Source of the DNA: an uncultured Eubacteriales bacterium
GTDB taxonomy: Bacteria; Bacillota; Clostridia; Christensenellales; Aristaeellaceae
Assembly: GCA_902781095.1 (NCBI GenBank)
Contig: CACZHW010000019.1
Span: forward strand, 1-43,112
Direction of reading: 5' to 3'
DNA: 43,112 nt
Shown here: piece after piece, positions 15,609 to 25,139 of the stretch
Position numbering within the stretch: the stretch's first letter is position 1
Layout: each line of letters begins with the position of its first letter
Program-made: the position numbers and the translations under genes
Notes under the pieces: model-generated
The model's input: only the letters and a program-made list of their open reading frames with translations
What the model was told of the DNA's origin: nothing
The model's database searches: none

Positions 15609-16901
15609 CTATCTTGTCAAGCCCCGGCAGGGCACGCCCTGAATGTATTTCTCCCGGAGGCCTTCCCTGTCCAGACCCTGATAAAACGCCCGCTCCAGGC
15701 GGTCACGGACCGGCAGGGGCCTGGGACCGGTACAGCCGGAATCGTCCAGCACCAGTGCATCGAACTCGTATCCTGCCTCAAAGCTACCCACTTTCCCGAA
15801 GAAAGCGCCGCCGCCCTTGGTCGCAAGGTAGAAGCTCTCCGAAAACGAGAGCGGCGCGGCCGTCCGGTCGACAAGCCGCCAATACAGCTTGGAAACCTGG
15901 ACGGCGTCCGTCACGGCCCGGAACATGGATTCCGTCTGTCCTCCGGCCACGTCGCTTCCGAGGCCTACTCTCAGGCCTTCCGCGATATACTTTCTGACCG
16001 GCGCGATGCCGGAGGCAATGTTCGTGTTGGAGGCCGGGCAGTGCGCGACAAAGACGCCCCTGTCCCGCATCCGCTTCACTTCCGCCTCCGTGGACCAGAC
16101 GCAATGCGCCATGATCGTGCGCGCCGCGCCGCCGAACAGCCCGTAGCGGTCGTAGCCGTCCCCGTAAAAAGCCGCATCCGGCATCAGCCGCCTGACCAGT
16201 TCGACCTCGTCCGGGTTCTCCGATAAATGGGACTGGACCGGCAGGTCGTAGGCACGCCGCACCTCGGAGAGCTCGCCGAGCAGGGCGTCGCTGCAGCAGG
16301 GAATAAAGCGCGGGGTCAAAATCGGGAACGTCCGCTTGTACCCCCGCCTTGTGGCCGCGTTTACGAAACCGAAGGTGTCGAAGGCGGATGCGTCCGCCCC
16401 GGGCTCCGTCAGCTCCGGCGGCGCGTCGCGGTCCATGTTCACCTTGCCCACATAGCTGATGATCCCGGTCTGCTCCATGCAGTCCATCAGGCAAAGCGTC
16501 GCCTCCCTGTGAACCGTTCCGAAGATGACCGCGCGCGTGGTCGCGCTTTCCGCCATCGCGCCGGCAAACAGGGTATACGCCCTCTTCGCGTAGCCGGGGT
16601 CGGCATACCGCGCCTCCTCCGGAAAGGCGTACAGCCGGAGCCACTCCAGCAGTTCGCAGTCCATCCCCGTCCCCCGAAACGCGAACTGCGGCGCGTGGAT
16701 ATGAAGATCCACCATGCCCGGCAGGATCAGGCAATCCCCCCGGTCCAGGACGGGAAGCCCGGCATACTGCTCGGGAACCGCCGGAAAGATGCCGCCGCAG
16801 CGGCCGTCTTCGCAGAGCAGATAAGCGTTTTCGTGGATTTCTATTTCGTCCTTTTCCGGCGTGTGGCAGATGTTGCCCTTTAAGAAAAAACCGTTTGCCA
16901 T
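15609..16901 (-). CDS. guaD: Guanine deaminase
   Basis: The 430-residue amidohydrolase converts guanine to xanthine and ammonia. Metal and substrate motifs are GMVDLHIHAPQFAFRG (HxH plus the guanine-specific APQ), PVQSHLSEN, MAHCVW and GLGSDVAGG (metal Asp). Length and motif order match GuaD rather than other deaminases. It lies 29 bases after hisJ on the same strand, with no terminator visible, so it may be the last cistron of the his operon. The only Shine-Dalgarno-like GGAG is rather far (about 12 bases) from ATG, suggesting weak translation. Confidence 0.9.
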   Translation of the reverse strand: MANGFFLKGNICHTPEKDEIEIHENAYLLCEDGRCGGIFPAVPEQYAGLPVLDRGDCLILPGMVDLHIHAPQFAFRGTGMDCELLEWLRLYAFPEEARYADPGYAKRAYTLFAGAMAESATTRAVIFGTVHREATLCLMDCMEQTGIISYVGKVNMDRDAPPELTEPGADASAFDTFGFVNAATRRGYKRTFPILTPRFIPCCSDALLGELSEVRRAYDLPVQSHLSENPDEVELVRRLMPDAAFYGDGYDRYGLFGGAARTIMAHCVWSTEAEVKRMRDRGVFVAHCPASNTNIASGIAPVRKYIAEGLRVGLGSDVAGGQTESMFRAVTDAVQVSKLYWRLVDRTAAPLSFSESFYLATKGGGAFFGKVGSFEAGYEFDALVLDDSGCTGPRPLPVRDRLERAFYQGLDREGLREKYIQGVPCRGLTR

Positions 16902-16930
16902 CGGATGTTTTGTCTCCTTATTCCGGCGGT

Positions 16931-17752
16931 TTAAAGGCCTGCGGGATAAAAACCGTTCCCTTCTTCCCCGCCGTAAACCCAGATCTCCCTAAAACCGCAG
17001 GCGCGCAGCAGCGCTTCCGCCTGCGGGAAGGCGCAGGCCACGGCCTTGCTGCTGTGCGCATCGGAGGAGACGGTGACCTTCGCCCTCCTGCGATGAAGCT
17101 CCGCCAGCAGCTCCCGGGAGGGGTACGGCACCGTACGCCACCCGCGGGAGATCGCGCCGGTGTTCACCTCGAAGATCTTCCCCGCGTCGCACAGCGCGTC
17201 CATCGCGCGCAGCGCAGCCCTGCGGTAGCGCGCGCTCTCCGGGTTGAAGAAGTGATGCTTCTCGTCGAATTTCGTCAGCAGGTCGAAGTGCCCGCAGACG
17301 GCCATGCGCGGGTTCTCCGCCACACGCAGCAGCTCACTGAAGTACATCTCTGCCGCGGCGTCCGCGTCACCCGCGAAATCCACCGCGATGAGCTCCGCCG
17401 TCACCTCCGGCAGATGGTCCACCCCGGGCGGAATTGCCCGCACGGGCAGATGGTGCACGGAGCCGATCACGTAGTCGAAGGGCGTATCGTCCACCGTGTC
17501 CACGCTCAGCACGTCCATCTCGATGCCGGTGAAGACGCGCAGCCTGCCTGCAAAGGCCTCCTTCTGGCGCGCCATCTCCGCAAGAAAGGGCGCCGTGTCC
17601 TCCGCCGTCCAGTCGTTTGCAAACGGCATGGGGCTGTGCAGGCTGATGCCCGCGCTCGTCATCCCCGCTTCCAGGCAGGCCTGCAGCATATCCCGGCAGG
17701 TGTCCTTCCCGTCGTCGAAGACGGTGTGCATGTGCAGGTTCTGCCGGATCAT
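16931..17752 (-). CDS. hisJ: Histidinol-phosphatase, PHP family
   Basis: The 273-residue enzyme removes phosphate from histidinol phosphate. It carries the PHP metal motifs in order: NLHMHTVFDDG, GISLHSP, GIEMD, GSVHHLP, CGHFDLLTKF, EVNTG and VSSDAHS. This is the HisJ/HisK type of Bacillota, unrelated to the HAD phosphatase of enteric HisB, and agrees with the short monofunctional HisB in this operon. It overlaps hisIE by 4 bases. Confidence 0.92.
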   Translation of the reverse strand: MIRQNLHMHTVFDDGKDTCRDMLQACLEAGMTSAGISLHSPMPFANDWTAEDTAPFLAEMARQKEAFAGRLRVFTGIEMDVLSVDTVDDTPFDYVIGSVHHLPVRAIPPGVDHLPEVTAELIAVDFAGDADAAAEMYFSELLRVAENPRMAVCGHFDLLTKFDEKHHFFNPESARYRRAALRAMDALCDAGKIFEVNTGAISRGWRTVPYPSRELLAELHRRRAKVTVSSDAHSSKAVACAFPQAEALLRACGFREIWVYGGEEGNGFYPAGL

Positions 17753-18396
17753 CGCATCTTCTCCTGCTTCACCTTTTTGTCGATCACGTGTCGTCCGGCC
17801 ATTTCCTTCCGGATATCCTCGAGCGAAATATCATCATTCGTCATCAGAACCATGACGTGGTACAGAAGGTCGCCGATCTCGTAGATGGTGTTCGCCCGGT
17901 CGTCGTCCTTGGCGGCGATGATCACCTCCGTGGTCTCCTCACCGATCTTTTTGAGGATCTTGTCCTTTCCCTTCTCAAAGAGATAGGTGGTGTAGGAGCC
18001 TTCCTTCGGCTGCTCTTTGCGGCCCCGGAGCATCTCCATCAGGGATTCGTAATCGAAGCCGGGCGCCGCGTCGCCTTCATAGACGGCGTCATTGAAGCAG
18101 GAGTCCGTGCCCAGATGGCAGGCGGGACCGTCCTTGCGCACCTCCACCACGAGCGCGTCCCTGTCGCAGTCCGCCGTGATGGAGACGATGTGCTGGTAAT
18201 TCCCGCTCGTCTCCCCCTTGAGCCAGAGCGCCTTCCGGGAGCGCGACCAGAAACAGGTGAGCCCCTTTTCCATGGAGATTTGCAGGCTTTCCCGGTTCAT
18301 GTAGGCGAGCGTCAGCACGCGGCGGGTCTCGGTATCCACGACAATCGCCGGGATGAGCCCCCGCTCGTCGAACTTCAGTTCCTCAATTGTAATCAT
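17749..18396 (-). CDS. hisI: Bifunctional phosphoribosyl-AMP cyclohydrolase / phosphoribosyl-ATP pyrophosphatase
   Basis: The 215-residue fusion (HisIE) catalyses steps 2 and 3 of histidine synthesis. The HisI part (about 1-110) has the substrate loop FWSRSRKALWLKGETSGN and metal residues in DCDRDALVVEV and HLGTDSCF. The HisE part (about 120-205) has the EEx(12)ExxD-like helices EETTEVIIAAKDDDRAN and EIGDLLYHVMVLM. It follows hisF by 33 bases and overlaps hisJ. Confidence 0.95.
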   Translation of the reverse strand: MITIEELKFDERGLIPAIVVDTETRRVLTLAYMNRESLQISMEKGLTCFWSRSRKALWLKGETSGNYQHIVSITADCDRDALVVEVRKDGPACHLGTDSCFNDAVYEGDAAPGFDYESLMEMLRGRKEQPKEGSYTTYLFEKGKDKILKKIGEETTEVIIAAKDDDRANTIYEIGDLLYHVMVLMTNDDISLEDIRKEMAGRHVIDKKVKQEKMR

Positions 18397-18429
18397 TCGA
18401 TGATCTCCCTCCGTATCTCCGGCAGCCTC

Positions 18430-19188
18430 TCAAAGCCGGACGTGTATCCCGGCCGCAGCCAGTTCCTCTTTCAGTCCCCGTATCGTAACCTCACCGAAGT
18501 GAAAGATCGAAGCCGCAAGGCCCGCGTCCACCCCCGGCACCTCCCGGAACAGCCGCACGAAATCCGCCGCGCTCCCCGCGCCGCCGGAGGCGATGACCGG
18601 CACCGCTGCAAACGCACAGACCGCCTGCAGCATCGGCAGGTCGAATCCGCGCTTCACGCCGTCGGTGTCGATGGAATTGAGCACCAGCTCCCCTGCGCCT
18701 TCGCCGATGCCGCGCCGGATCCACTCCAGCGCGTCCATCCCCGTATCCACGCGCCCGCCTTTGGCGAAAACGTGCCAGCCGTCGCCCGCCCGGGCGGCGT
18801 CCACGCTCAGCACCACGCACTGGCTGCCGTAGCGCCTGGCCGCCTCTCCGATGATCCGCGGATCGGCGATCGCGCCGGAATTGACGCTCACCTTGTCCGC
18901 GCCGCTCTCCAGCACCCGGGCAAAGTCGGCAAGCCCTGCGATGCCGCCGCCTACCGTCAGCGGGATGAAGACGTTGGCCGCCGTCTCGCGCAGCACGTCC
19001 GTAAAGAGTTTGCGTCCCTCCGCGGAGGCCGTGATGTCGTAGAAGACGAGCTCGTCCGCGCCGCCCTCCGAGTAGTGCCGCGCCAGCGAAACCGGATCCG
19101 ACACGTCCCCCAGCCCCTGAAAGCGCACGCCCTTGACCACCCTGCCGTCGCGCACGTCCAGACAGGGGATGATTCTCTTGGTGATCAT
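18430..19188 (-). CDS. hisF: Imidazole glycerol phosphate synthase, cyclase subunit
   Basis: The 252-residue TIM barrel has the catalytic Asp in IPCLDVRDGRVVKGV, the phosphate loops GGIAGL and SGGAGS, and the second catalytic Asp in LNSIDTDG. With HisH it forms the glutamine-dependent synthase giving imidazole glycerol phosphate and AICAR. Its start overlaps the hisA stop (ATGA). Confidence 0.96.
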   Translation of the reverse strand: MITKRIIPCLDVRDGRVVKGVRFQGLGDVSDPVSLARHYSEGGADELVFYDITASAEGRKLFTDVLRETAANVFIPLTVGGGIAGLADFARVLESGADKVSVNSGAIADPRIIGEAARRYGSQCVVLSVDAARAGDGWHVFAKGGRVDTGMDALEWIRRGIGEGAGELVLNSIDTDGVKRGFDLPMLQAVCAFAAVPVIASGGAGSAADFVRLFREVPGVDAGLAASIFHFGEVTIRGLKEELAAAGIHVRL

Positions 19189-19901
19189 GTGTTCTCCTCG
19201 ATCGCGCGGCGCAGATCCACCGCGCCGGTGTAATACGCCTTGCCCACGATGGCGCCCCAGCAGCCCGCCCCGCGCAGGGCCTGAAGATCCCCGTGGGAGC
19301 TGACGCCCCCGCTGGCCGTCACCTGAAGAGCAGGGAATTCCTCCCGCATCTTCCGGTAGAGTTCACAGTTGCTGCCGCCCATCGCGCCGTCCCTGGCGAT
19401 ATCGGTGACGATGACACCGGTGATACCCAGCTGCTGCAGCCGGGTGCACAATTCCGCCAGCGTCACGCCGCTGTCCTTCAGCCAGCCGCGCGTCGCCACC
19501 CGATCGCCCCGCACGTCGACGCCGACCGCGATCCGTCCTGGGAACCGGCCGGCCAGCCGCTCCAGCAGCGCCGGGTCCTCCACGGCGGCCGTACCCAGGA
19601 TGACGCGCCAGCAGCCTGCGTCCAGGTAGCGCCGCGCCGTCTCTTCGCTGCGGATGCCGCCGCCGATCTCAACGCTCAGGCCGCTCTCCTTTGCGATGCG
19701 CTCCACGGTGGGCAGGTTGGGCGTCGTCCCCTCCCGGGCGCCCTCCAGATCCACGAGGTGCGCGTACTTCGCGCCGCAGGCGGCAAAATCCCGCGCCACG
19801 GCTGCGGGATCGTCGCTATACACCGTCATCTGCCGGTAATCCCCGCGCAGCAGGCGCACCGCCTGCGCGCCGAACAGATCGATCGCCGGAAAAATCTCCA
19901 T
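19185..19901 (-). CDS. hisA: ProFAR isomerase
   Basis: The 238-residue TIM barrel is homologous to HisF. MEIFPAIDLFGAQAVRLLRG holds the catalytic Asp8, GGGIRSEE is the first phosphate loop, and VTDIARDGAMGG holds the second Asp. It isomerises the aminoaldose ProFAR to the aminoketose PRFAR. The ATG at 19901 is preceded by GGGGGAGAG; a longer frame starting at 19931 adds ten non-conserved residues. It lies 38 bases after hisH, the largest gap within the upper operon. Confidence 0.95.
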   Translation of the reverse strand: MEIFPAIDLFGAQAVRLLRGDYRQMTVYSDDPAAVARDFAACGAKYAHLVDLEGAREGTTPNLPTVERIAKESGLSVEIGGGIRSEETARRYLDAGCWRVILGTAAVEDPALLERLAGRFPGRIAVGVDVRGDRVATRGWLKDSGVTLAELCTRLQQLGITGVIVTDIARDGAMGGSNCELYRKMREEFPALQVTASGGVSSHGDLQALRGAGCWGAIVGKAYYTGAVDLRRAIEENT

Positions 19902-19939
19902 CCGCTCTCCCCCGCCTTCGGCGTCATTCAATCATTTGA

Positions 19940-20551
19940 TTACAATTCAAGAAACGCCCGCAGGATCGAAAGCCCCGCGTCGCCGCTCTTCTCCGGGTGG
20001 AACTGGCAGCCCATCACGTTCGCACGCCCCGCTGCCGCCGTCACCGGGATGCCGTACTCCGTCTCGGCCAGCAGCGCGTCGCCGCAGCCCACCGCCGAAT
20101 AGCTGTGCACGAAGTAGACAAAGTCACCTTCCTTCGTGTATTTGAGCAGCGGGTGCTCCGGCCGCACCAGGTGGAGCGCGTTCCAGCCGATCTGCGGGGT
20201 TTTAAGGCCTCCCGGCAGGCGCGGCGCCATGTCCGTAATCTCCCCGGGCAAAAGGCCGAGCCCTTCGTGCGTGCCAAACTCGCTGCTGCGGGCAAAGAGC
20301 AGCTGCATGCCCAGGCAGATGCCCAGCAGCGGCTTCCCCTCCTCCACGATCCGGCAAAGCACCGCATCCAGCCCGCGCAAAGAGAGCTTCTTCCTGGCGT
20401 CCCCGAAGGCACCGACGCCGGGCAGGACGACATGGCTTGCGGTACGCAGAATCCCTGCGTCCCCCGTCACCGTGGCCTCCGCCCCAATTGCCGCGAAGGA
20501 GCTGGCCAGGGAGAACAGGTTGCCCACGCCGTAATCCACGATGGCGATCAT
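19940..20551 (-). CDS. hisH: Imidazole glycerol phosphate synthase, glutamine amidotransferase subunit
   Basis: The 203-residue class I amidotransferase starts [19 protein letters not shown]. The nucleophile Cys lies in [10 protein letters not shown] (about residue 77) and the His/Glu of the triad in GCQFHPEKS (about 184). It supplies ammonia to HisF. The ATG overlaps the hisB stop as ATGA; upstream in-frame sequence is hisB read in another frame. Confidence 0.95.
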   Translation of the reverse strand: MIAIVDYGVGNLFSLASSFAAIGAEATVTGDAGILRTASHVVLPGVGAFGDARKKLSLRGLDAVLCRIVEEGKPLLGICLGMQLLFARSSEFGTHEGLGLLPGEITDMAPRLPGGLKTPQIGWNALHLVRPEHPLLKYTKEGDFVYFVHSYSAVGCGDALLAETEYGIPVTAAAGRANVMGCQFHPEKSGDAGLSILRAFLEL

Positions 20552-21138
20552 ACGAGCACCCCTTTGGTGGACGGGATTTCGCCGTTCAGCCGCGGATCGC
20601 AAGAGACCGCTTCCGCCAGCGCGCGGCCGAACCCCTTGAAGATGGCCTCCGCGATGTGGTGCGAATTTTCCCCGTCCAGCATGCGGATGTGCAGCGTCAT
20701 CCCCGAGGCGCGCGTCAGCGCCACGAAGAACTCCCGCACGAGTTCCGTGTCGAAGGTGCCAATCTTCTGGCTCGGGAAGGCCACTGAAAACCGGAGGCAG
20801 CTGCGCCCGGACAGGTCGACGGCCACCAGCGAGAGCGCCTCGTCCATGGGCAGCAGCAGGCTTCCGTAGCGCCGGATGCCGCGCTTTTCGCCGAGAGCCC
20901 TCGCAATCGCCTCCCCCAGCACAATGCCCGTATCCTCCACGCTGTGGTGGTCGTCCACGCGCGTGTCGCCGCGGCACGTCACGTCCAGGTCAAACCGCGC
21001 GTGCCGCGCGAAGAGCTCCAGCATGTGGTCGAGAAACCCCACGCCCGTGTCGATCTTCGCTTTCCCCGTCCCGTCCAGGTTCAGCGCCAGACGGATATCC
21101 GTCTCCGCCGTGCGGCGGGCCACTTCCGCTTTTCTCAT
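20548..21138 (-). CDS. hisB: Imidazoleglycerol-phosphate dehydratase
   Basis: The 196-residue monofunctional HisB has the duplicated His-rich metal motifs: [13 protein letters not shown] with [10 protein letters not shown], and [18 protein letters not shown] near the C-terminus. There is no N-terminal phosphatase domain, consistent with a separate hisJ. It overlaps hisC and hisH by 4 bases each. Confidence 0.95.
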   Translation of the reverse strand: MRKAEVARRTAETDIRLALNLDGTGKAKIDTGVGFLDHMLELFARHARFDLDVTCRGDTRVDDHHSVEDTGIVLGEAIARALGEKRGIRRYGSLLLPMDEALSLVAVDLSGRSCLRFSVAFPSQKIGTFDTELVREFFVALTRASGMTLHIRMLDGENSHHIAEAIFKGFGRALAEAVSCDPRLNGEIPSTKGVLV

Positions 21139-22193
21139 CTTTCTTCCTCCAGTATGGCGCGGATCGCGGCGATCAGCCTTTCCATGTCCGCGTCCGTGCC
21201 GATGGTAATCCGCAGCCGCCCTTTCGCCCGCTCCGCCGAGAGCCTGCGCACGTAGATGCCGCGCGCCTCCAGCCGCCGCTGCAGCAGCGCCGCATCCACC
21301 GGCGGCCTGGCGAAAACGAAATTGCCCAGGGAGGGCAGCACCTCAAAGCCCAGCTCCGTCAGCTTCCGCCGCGTCCACTCCCGTGTCCGCTCGATTCTGC
21401 GGCAGTTGGCCTCGTAATACGGCCATTCGCGCATCGCCGCGATGCCCGCCGCCTGCGCCATGCGCGAGACGCCGTAGAGATCCGTCGCGCTGCGCACGCG
21501 CTGCAGCTCCCCGATCAGCGTCTCGTCTCCCAGCGCGTAGCCCAGCCTGGCGCCCGCCAGAGAGCCGCTCTTGGAGAAGGTGCGTGTGATGAGCAGGTTC
21601 GGGCATACATCGATCAGCGGCAGCGCCGTCTCCGCGCCGAAGTCCACATATGCCTCGTCCACCACCACGACGCGGCCATCGTCCGCCTTCGCGATCCGGC
21701 GGATTTCCTCCACCGGCACCGCAAGCCCGGTCGGCGCGTTCGGGTTGGGAAAGAGCACCGTCACCCCCGGCTCGCAGTAGTCCGCCGCGTCCAGCGTGAA
21801 GTCCTCCCGGAGCGGCCGCCGCAGCAGCGGGATGCCGAGGAACGCCGCGAAGTCGTCATAATAGCTGTAGGTCAAATCCGGCAGGGCGACGGGGTGCCGA
21901 GCGTCGGCGAAGGCCGCCATCGCCAGCAGCAGCGCCTGATCGGAGCCGTTGGCTGCCATCACGTTGCCCGGCTTCACGCCCAGCCGCTCCGCAATCGCCT
22001 CCCGCAGCGCCGTGCAGTCGGGGTCGTTGTAGAGCGAAAGCTTTCCCGCCTCCTCCGCGATGGCCGACGCCACCCCCGGAGAGGGCGGATAAGGGGATTC
22101 GTTGCTGTTGAGCCGCAGCGCGCCCTCCGCCTCCGTATGCATCCCCGGCACATACGGCGAGAGCGCCGCCATGCGCGGCACGAGGAAGCTCAC
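21135..22193 (-). CDS. hisC: Histidinol-phosphate aminotransferase
   Basis: The 352-residue fold-type I PLP enzyme has [12 protein letters not shown] at the substrate site, [32 protein letters not shown] (PLP Asp/Tyr), and the Schiff-base Lys in [17 protein letters not shown]. The start is taken as GTG at 22193, overlapping the hisD stop as GTGA with GGGGGGAAG upstream. This couples translation to hisD. ATG seven codons later ([10 protein letters not shown]) is an alternative. Confidence 0.94.
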   Translation of the reverse strand: MSFLVPRMAALSPYVPGMHTEAEGALRLNSNESPYPPSPGVASAIAEEAGKLSLYNDPDCTALREAIAERLGVKPGNVMAANGSDQALLLAMAAFADARHPVALPDLTYSYYDDFAAFLGIPLLRRPLREDFTLDAADYCEPGVTVLFPNPNAPTGLAVPVEEIRRIAKADDGRVVVVDEAYVDFGAETALPLIDVCPNLLITRTFSKSGSLAGARLGYALGDETLIGELQRVRSATDLYGVSRMAQAAGIAAMREWPYYEANCRRIERTREWTRRKLTELGFEVLPSLGNFVFARPPVDAALLQRRLEARGIYVRRLSAERAKGRLRITIGTDADMERLIAAIRAILEEER

Positions 22194-23458
22194 GCTTCCC
22201 CCCGGATGAGCGCCGCCCGCGCGTGCGCCTCCAGACCCTCCGCGCGCGCAAACGCCGCAATCTTCGGGGCGAGGACGCCCAGCGCTTCCCTCGTATAGCG
22301 CGTATACTGGATGCGCTTGATGAAGTCGTCCACGCCCAGCGCACTGGAAAAGCGCGCCGTTCCGCTCGTGGGCAGCGTGTGGTTCGGCCCCGCCATGTAG
22401 TCGCCCAGCGACTCCGGGCAGCAGTATCCCATGAAGACCGAACCCGCGTTGCGTACCTTCGGCAGCAGCGCCTCCGGGTCCGCCGTGCACAGCTCCAGGT
22501 GTTCCGGCGCCAGCTCGTTGGCCGCCTCCAGCGCCTCCTCCAGCGTCTCTGCGACGATGATGCGCCCGTTCGACTCGATGGAAGCGCGGGCGATTGCCTC
22601 CCGCGGCAGCGTGCGCAGCTGGCGTTCCACCTCTTCGCTGACCGCTTCGGCCAGCTCCTGGCTCACCGTCACCAGCACCGCGGTCGCCATGCGGTCGTGC
22701 TCCGCCTGGCTCAGCAGATCCGCGGCCACCCAGGCGGGGTTCGCGCCCCCGTCTGCCAGCACGAGGATTTCGCTGGGCCCCGCGATCATGTCGATCGCCA
22801 CGCGGCCGAAGACCTGCCGCTTGGCCTCCGCCACGAAGGCGTTGCCCGGGCCCACGATCTTGTCCACGCGCGGCACGCTCTGCGTCCCGTAGGCCAGCGC
22901 AGCGATGGCCTGCGCCCCGCCGCAGCGGAAGACGCGCGTAACCCCCGAGAGCCGGGCCGCCGCGAGGATCGCGTCCGGTATCCGCCCGTCCTTCCCCGGC
23001 GGGGAGACCATCACGATCTCGCCGCAGCCCGCCAGCTTCGCGGGGATGGCGTTCATAAAGACGGTGGAAGGATAGGCCGCCGTACCGCCCGGGATGTACA
23101 GCCCCACGCTGGCGATGGGCGTGATCAGCTCGCCCAGGACGACGCCGCCTTCGCCCATCTCGTAGCCCGTGCGCACCTGCTTTCCGTGATAGGCGCGGAT
23201 GTTCTGCGCAGAGGTTTCCATCGCCTCCCGCAGTTCGGGATCCAGACGCGAAAGGGCCGCGTCCCATTCCGCTTCCGGCACCTCCAGCGTTTCGGGCCGC
23301 ACGCCGTCGAAGCGCTCCGTGTAATCCAGCAGCGCCGCGTCCCCGCGCGCCGCCACGTCCGCCACGATCGGCGCCACGGTGGCGCCCACCTGCGGCGTGT
23401 TTGCGCCGCGCATGAACAGCGTCTTCCTGTCAATCTCGCTAAGCCGCTCTATCTTCAT
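22190..23458 (-). CDS. hisD: Histidinol dehydrogenase
   Basis: The 422-residue enzyme oxidises histidinol to histidine in two NAD-dependent steps. Conserved parts are GLYIPGGTAAYPSTVFMNAIPAKLAG (as GLYIPGGTAAYPS then MNAIPAKLAG), GAQAIAALAYGT, DMIAGPSEILVLAD, LLSQAEHD (zinc Gln/His) and APEHLEL (catalytic Glu/His), with GPNHTLPTSG near the end. It starts 2 bases after the hisG stop. Confidence 0.96.
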   Translation of the reverse strand: MKIERLSEIDRKTLFMRGANTPQVGATVAPIVADVAARGDAALLDYTERFDGVRPETLEVPEAEWDAALSRLDPELREAMETSAQNIRAYHGKQVRTGYEMGEGGVVLGELITPIASVGLYIPGGTAAYPSTVFMNAIPAKLAGCGEIVMVSPPGKDGRIPDAILAAARLSGVTRVFRCGGAQAIAALAYGTQSVPRVDKIVGPGNAFVAEAKRQVFGRVAIDMIAGPSEILVLADGGANPAWVAADLLSQAEHDRMATAVLVTVSQELAEAVSEEVERQLRTLPREAIARASIESNGRIIVAETLEEALEAANELAPEHLELCTADPEALLPKVRNAGSVFMGYCCPESLGDYMAGPNHTLPTSGTARFSSALGVDDFIKRIQYTRYTREALGVLAPKIAAFARAEGLEAHARAALIRGEA

Positions 23459-23460
23459 CT

Positions 23461-24090
23461 TTACGCTCCCGTTCCGGCGAGGAGCGCCCGCTGCATCGCG
23501 GTGATCTCTTCGCCCATGAATTTACAACTGGCCTTGTTGGCGATAAAACGCGCGCTCACGGGCACGATGGTCTCCAGCACCGCAAGGCCGTTCTCCTTCA
23601 GCGTCGTCCCGGTCTCCACGATGTCCACGATGACATCGGAGAGGCCCACCAGCGGCGCCAGCTCGATGGATCCGTTGAGGCGGATGAGCTCGATTTCCCG
23701 GCTCCGCTGCGAGTAGTACCGCCTGGCGATGTGCGGGAACTTCGTCGCCACCCGCAGCGGCCTCGTATGGTCGTCGCGGAAGCCCGCCGGCCCCGCCACA
23801 CACACGCGGCAGCGGCCCATCCCCAGGTCGCACAGCTCGTAGACGTCCGGCTCGGCCTCCAGCAGGATGTCCTTGCCCACGATGCCCACGTCCGCCGCGC
23901 CCCGCTCCACGTACACGGTCACGTCGGAGGGCTTCACCAGAAAGTAGCGCACGCCGCAGGCCTCGTTGTCGAAGATCAGCCTGCGGTTCTCTTCTTCCAT
24001 TTCGGGGCACGGGTAGCCGGCCCGCGCCAGGACCGCATAGGATTTTTCGCCCAGCCTTCCCTTTGGCAGCGCCACGCGGATCGTCCTCAC
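23461..24090 (-). CDS. hisG: ATP phosphoribosyltransferase, short form
   Basis: The 209-residue HisG is the short type lacking the C-terminal regulatory domain, so it depends on HisZ for activity and histidine feedback. Motifs are LPKGRLGEKS, VERGAADVGIVGKDIL, RVATKFPHIARRYY and the PRPP loop DIVETGTTLKENGL. The GTG start at 24090 overlaps the hisZ stop as GTGA. Residues upstream in the same frame are hisZ sequence in another frame. Confidence 0.95.
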   Translation of the reverse strand: MRTIRVALPKGRLGEKSYAVLARAGYPCPEMEEENRRLIFDNEACGVRYFLVKPSDVTVYVERGAADVGIVGKDILLEAEPDVYELCDLGMGRCRVCVAGPAGFRDDHTRPLRVATKFPHIARRYYSQRSREIELIRLNGSIELAPLVGLSDVIVDIVETGTTLKENGLAVLETIVPVSARFIANKASCKFMGEEITAMQRALLAGTGA

Positions 24091-25139
24091 GGCTCTCCCT
24101 CCTCCTGCGTGACGCGCACGCGTTTTCCTGCGCGGATCAGTGCCTCGCACCGCCGCGCGATCTCCGCCGGGGTTCCCTTCCCCGGGACGCGGACGGGTTC
24201 CTCCTGCGCGCTTCCGGTCCCGAGCCCCGCCGCCTGATCCAGGTAAACGGCGAAGCCGATCGCCTTGCCGCGCTTGCCCACCCGGGCCATCAGCGGGTCG
24301 TACCGGCCGCCGGAGAGGACGGACGTGTGCACGCCGTCCACAAAGCCCGCGAAGAGGACGCCGTTGTAATAGCGCATGTCGCTGGCCGCCGAAAAATCGA
24401 GGCTGATGCGGCCGAGGTCCAGCGCGTTTGCGGCCTCCCCGAAGGCGCGCAGCGCCTCCATCGGAGGACGGCACGCATCCGTCAGGCCGGCAGCCTCCAG
24501 CTGCTGCAGCGCCGGCAGCAACGCCCCGGAGATCTCCACCAGGGCGAGCAGCTGCCGCCGGGTTTCCTCCCGCACGCCCAGCGCCTCGCAGCGCTGGAAG
24601 AGCCCCTGCGCGTTCTTGCTGCGGATTTCAAGGAGCAGCTCCGCCTGTTCCTGCGCGGTCAGGGCCGCGCCCGAGAGCACCGCAGCGATGATCCCCATGT
24701 CGGAGACGTCCATCTGCCACCCTTCCGGCCGGATGAGCCGCAGGGAGGCGGCCGCCAGCAGCAGCACCTCGCAGAAATCCCACGGGGACAGTTCCCCGAT
24801 GGCCTCCACGCCCGCCTGCATGATCTCACGGAAACCCTGCGCGCCGCGCGGCACACGGTAGACGCTCTCCGCATACGCAATTTTGAGGGGCATGTCCTCC
24901 TCTCGCGTGTTTTTCACCACGGAGAGGGTGATGTCCGGCTTGAGCGCCATCAGCTTGCCGTCCGTATCGGCGAAGGCCAGCACGCGCTCGTCCGTCAAAA
25001 AGCTCTTGTTGCGCATGTAGAGCTCGTATTCCTCGAACCGGCCCACCTTGTACGGCGCATAGCCCCACGCGCCGTACAGCGCTCGCAGCCTCGCCGAAAG
25101 CCGTTCCTCCGGGCGCAGCGCCCGCTCCAGATCAGTCAT
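24087..25139 (-). CDS. hisZ: ATP phosphoribosyltransferase regulatory subunit
   Basis: The 350-residue histidyl-tRNA-synthetase-like protein does not charge tRNA but binds short HisG and histidine. It keeps class II traces (LKPDITLSVVKN, RVPRGAQGFREIMQAGVEAIG, MRYYNGVLFAGFVDG, VLSGGRYDPLM) but lacks the anticodon-binding domain and the GLDYYTG motif found in the true hisS of this window. It overlaps yerC by 8 bases and hisG by 4. Confidence 0.94.
   Translation of the reverse strand: MTDLERALRPEERLSARLRALYGAWGYAPYKVGRFEEYELYMRNKSFLTDERVLAFADTDGKLMALKPDITLSVVKNTREEDMPLKIAYAESVYRVPRGAQGFREIMQAGVEAIGELSPWDFCEVLLLAAASLRLIRPEGWQMDVSDMGIIAAVLSGAALTAQEQAELLLEIRSKNAQGLFQRCEALGVREETRRQLLALVEISGALLPALQQLEAAGLTDACRPPMEALRAFGEAANALDLGRISLDFSAASDMRYYNGVLFAGFVDGVHTSVLSGGRYDPLMARVGKRGKAIGFAVYLDQAAGLGTGSAQEEPVRVPGKGTPAEIARRCEALIRAGKRVRVTQEEGEP

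Noticed and set aside
24087..25139. A second histidyl-tRNA synthetase
   Set aside because: The GLDYYTG motif and anticodon domain are missing, and the gene adjoins short hisG, so HisZ fits better.
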